64,000 nt of DNA, from the NCBI GenBank assembly GCA_944319885.1, contig CALUFC010000005.1, forward strand, positions 1 to 64,000, given 5' to 3'. Below are positions 62,263 to 64,000 of the stretch, one piece after another. The notes beneath the pieces were generated by a model. That model had not been told where the DNA came from and did no database searches. It saw only the letters and a program-made list of their open reading frames with translations. The stretch's first letter is position 1, and each line of letters starts with the position of its first letter. Source of the stretch: an uncultured Coriobacteriaceae bacterium. Lineage in GTDB: Bacteria; Actinomycetota; Coriobacteriia; Coriobacteriales; Coriobacteriaceae. The translations under genes were made by a program, and so were the position numbers.

Positions 62263-62742
62263 ATGACAGCGTGGAAGATGGATGCAGACGCGGGCGCAGG
62301 TGATACCGACGTGCGCAATCCCGCCGAGCCCCTCACCGACGAGCTTCTCGACGAGCTGCTCTCATCGCCAAGTCCGGCGGCATTTACCGCCGCGCATGGC
62401 ATCACCCATCGCGCACTCGCGCCGTATCTCAACGAGCTGCTCGCGGCAAAGGGACTCAAGCGCTCCGAAGTGGTCCGTGCCGCCGGCATCAACGAGACGT
62501 TCGGCTACCAGATCTTCAAGGGGCAGCGCAACCCTTCGCGCGACAAGGTGCTGCAGCTCGCCTTCGCCATGCGATGCGATCTCATTGAGACGAATCGCCT
62601 GCTCCAAGCGTCTGGTGTGAACGAGCTGTATTGCAAGGACCGTCGCGATGCCATCATCTTGTTTTGCATCGACCGTGGTCGGTCGCTGCAGGAAACCGAC
62701 GAGGAGCTCTATCGCTTTGGGGAGGCGACGCTCGGCTCGTGA
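62263..62742 (+). CDS. HTH-domain protein coupled to a Ser/Thr kinase
   Basis: About 159 aa from ATG 62263 (other starts: GTG 62221 or ATG 62275; ribosome-site evidence is weak). Residues ~50-110 resemble an XRE-type helix-turn-helix (LLAAKGLKRSEVVRAAGINETFGYQIFKGQRNPSRDKVLQLAFAM), and the C-terminal part has NELYCKDRRDAIILFCIDRGRSLQETDEEL. The stop shares bases with the kinase start (TGATG). It is probably a regulatory partner of the kinase. Confidence 0.75.
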   Translation: MTAWKMDADAGAGDTDVRNPAEPLTDELLDELLSSPSPAAFTAAHGITHRALAPYLNELLAAKGLKRSEVVRAAGINETFGYQIFKGQRNPSRDKVLQLAFAMRCDLIETNRLLQASGVNELYCKDRRDAIILFCIDRGRSLQETDEELYRFGEATLGS

Positions 62743-64000
62743 TGTCCGGGCACTTTGATACCATGGGTGCCATGGACGTGCATGAAGATACAACCGATGA
62801 CCTCAAAGAGTACCTCGATGCGGTGGCGCGCTCGGATGGCTATGCGCCCGTTCGGAAACTCTCGGCGAGCGAGGGTGAGGTAACCGAACTTGTTCGCTTC
62901 AAGGGCGAGGGCGGTTGCTCGCTCGGTCCGTTTGTGCGCAAGGTGATCGATGTCGAGCACGCCACGGGCTCGGTCTATGAAGATCTCTACCGCGCTCAGC
63001 GTGCCGGGCGGCGCTTCGTGCACATCCCACGTGTTCTTGAGTGCTTCAAGACCGGGCGCAGCCTGGTTGTTGTGAGCGAATATATCGAGGGCGATACGCT
63101 CGATGCGCTTGTTGCGCGGCGCCTGTCCTATGCTGCGCCGGACCATATCGATCGCGCCGGATATGACGTGGCTCGCGAGGTCTTTCCCCAGATATGCGAC
63201 GCCGTGATCGAGCTGCACGAGTCATTTGACCCTCCGGTGATCCATCGCGATCTCAAGCCGCAGAACGTTGTGATTGCGCATGCGGGCGTCTTTCTCATCG
63301 ACTTCGGGATCGCGCGCCGGTATCGCGCTGATGCGGCGCGCGATACGGTTCGCCTCGGCACGCGCGCTTACGCCCCTCCCGAGCAGTACGGCTTTGGGCA
63401 GACGGGTGTTGCGAGCGATGTGTTCGCGCTCGGCGGCATGCTCGCCTTCTGCCTGACAGGCGCCGAGCCCGCAGAGGGAGCGGGGAGTTTGACGCTGCCC
63501 CCGTACCTCGATGCGCGCCTTGCGACGGTGGTGCGCACGGCCATGGCGTTCGACCCCGATGCCCGTTTCTCCTCGGTTCGCGAACTCAAGCAGGCGTTTC
63601 TCGACGCCGCCGGGGTCACGCCGGGCGAGGATGATGAGGGTTCGGCGCTTCCCAGGACGCCGGATGCCCCAGGAGCGACCGATCTGCCCCCTGCACCCGC
63701 TCCGCCGCCTCGGCGTGCTCGCACCGATCGGGGCGCGCTCGTGCAAAACGTTGCGATCGGTTTAGTTGCGCTGCTGTTCTTGGCTGCATGCGCGCAGGAT
63801 ATCGCCTCGCCCGGGGAGGCTCTTACGGGCAAGCCGCCCTGGTACATCGTGGCGCTCGATGCCGGCATCGTTTTGCCGACCATCTGGGGATGCTTGTACT
63901 GCGCGCTCGATAAGCGCATCCTGTACCGGCATGTCCCGCGCTTGGCCGGCAGGACCTGGCGAAGCGACCTCATCGCGCTTGGCAGCTACCTCGCCATCGC
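62742..64000 (+). CDS. Membrane Ser/Thr protein kinase, cut by the window end
   Basis: The frame runs off the window with no stop; ~419 residues are visible. The kinase core has the catalytic loop VIHRDLKPQNVV (His 168, Asp 170), the DFG motif LIDFGIAR (187-189), and APPEQYG with an activation segment. The ATP Lys is probably in FVRKVID (~67). After ~300 there is a Pro-rich linker, then hydrophobic helices at ~333-350 and ~368-388. The protein is thus membrane bound with a large cytosolic kinase domain. The start ATG 62742 overlaps the stop of the HTH gene; M8 or M11 are alternatives. Confidence 0.9.
   Translation, partial: MSGHFDTMGAMDVHEDTTDDLKEYLDAVARSDGYAPVRKLSASEGEVTELVRFKGEGGCSLGPFVRKVIDVEHATGSVYEDLYRAQRAGRRFVHIPRVLECFKTGRSLVVVSEYIEGDTLDALVARRLSYAAPDHIDRAGYDVAREVFPQICDAVIELHESFDPPVIHRDLKPQNVVIAHAGVFLIDFGIARRYRADAARDTVRLGTRAYAPPEQYGFGQTGVASDVFALGGMLAFCLTGAEPAEGAGSLTLPPYLDARLATVVRTAMAFDPDARFSSVRELKQAFLDAAGVTPGEDDEGSALPRTPDAPGATDLPPAPAPPPRRARTDRGALVQNVAIGLVALLFLAACAQDIASPGEALTGKPPWYIVALDAGIVLPTIWGCLYCALDKRILYRHVPRLAGRTWRSDLIALGSYLAI

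Overview
The window looks like a chromosomal segment of a gut member of the Coriobacteriia, most likely Collinsella or a close relative. This rests on the high G+C content, strictly anaerobic enzymes (class III ribonucleotide reductase with its activase), mannose-family PTS, acetyl-type DAP/lysine synthesis and actinobacterial GAAC-N4-GTTC SOS boxes. It is an inference from gene content; no marker gene was compared. I saw no rRNA, tRNA, CRISPR array, prophage or insertion sequence.

Layout. 1-5.6 kb: tail of a HerA-like helicase, a divergent LysR/YeiH pair, a NifX-like protein, a cation diffusion facilitator, an AEC permease and a small hypothetical gene under an SOS-like box. 5.9-9.5 kb: nrdDG behind tandem NrdR boxes, then an HD-domain protein. 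9.8-19.2 kb: housekeeping genes (folB, YgjP-type peptidase, SlyD-like FKBP, Fur/PerR regulator, acylphosphatase, Gfo/Idh oxidoreductase, RNase HI, aldo/keto reductase, endonuclease IV, NagZ-like hydrolase, iron alcohol dehydrogenase). 19.2-21.0 kb: SOS-type Y-family polymerase with YolD-like partner. 21.1 kb: pgi. 22.9-30.3 kb: a catabolic island with two GntR regulators, PTS EIIA/B/C/D, two SIS-domain proteins resembling fructosamine-6-phosphate deglycases and an FrlD-like kinase, all behind promoters sharing one operator-like motif. 30.4-34.2 kb: two HAD phosphatases, TatD, ThiF/TcdA and small membrane proteins. 34.5 kb: ettA. 36.3-42.1 kb: a LOTUS-like protein, a Ser/Thr-rich membrane protein and three family 2 glycosyltransferases. 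42.1-46.7 kb: nadE, an aminotransferase and a DUF2974 hydrolase.

46.7-48.7 kb is the most unusual part. A NdpA-type nucleoid-associated protein gene is preceded by an array of six 25-bp motifs at exact 52-bp phasing (three direct, three inverted). It is followed by two large hairpins that share a 27-nt centre but have unrelated, self-complementary arms. 48.7-60.2 kb: dapH, a metal/corrinoid-type ABC importer apparently co-transcribed with an 859-aa flavoprotein-rhodanese-sulfite-reductase fusion, then dapB-dapA-lysA and a divergent M20 deacetylase that would complete the acetyl-DAP branch. 60.3-64.0 kb: cold-shock protein, VOC protein, DUF4190/DUF4352-type membrane protein, and an HTH protein coupled to a membrane Ser/Thr kinase cut by the window end.
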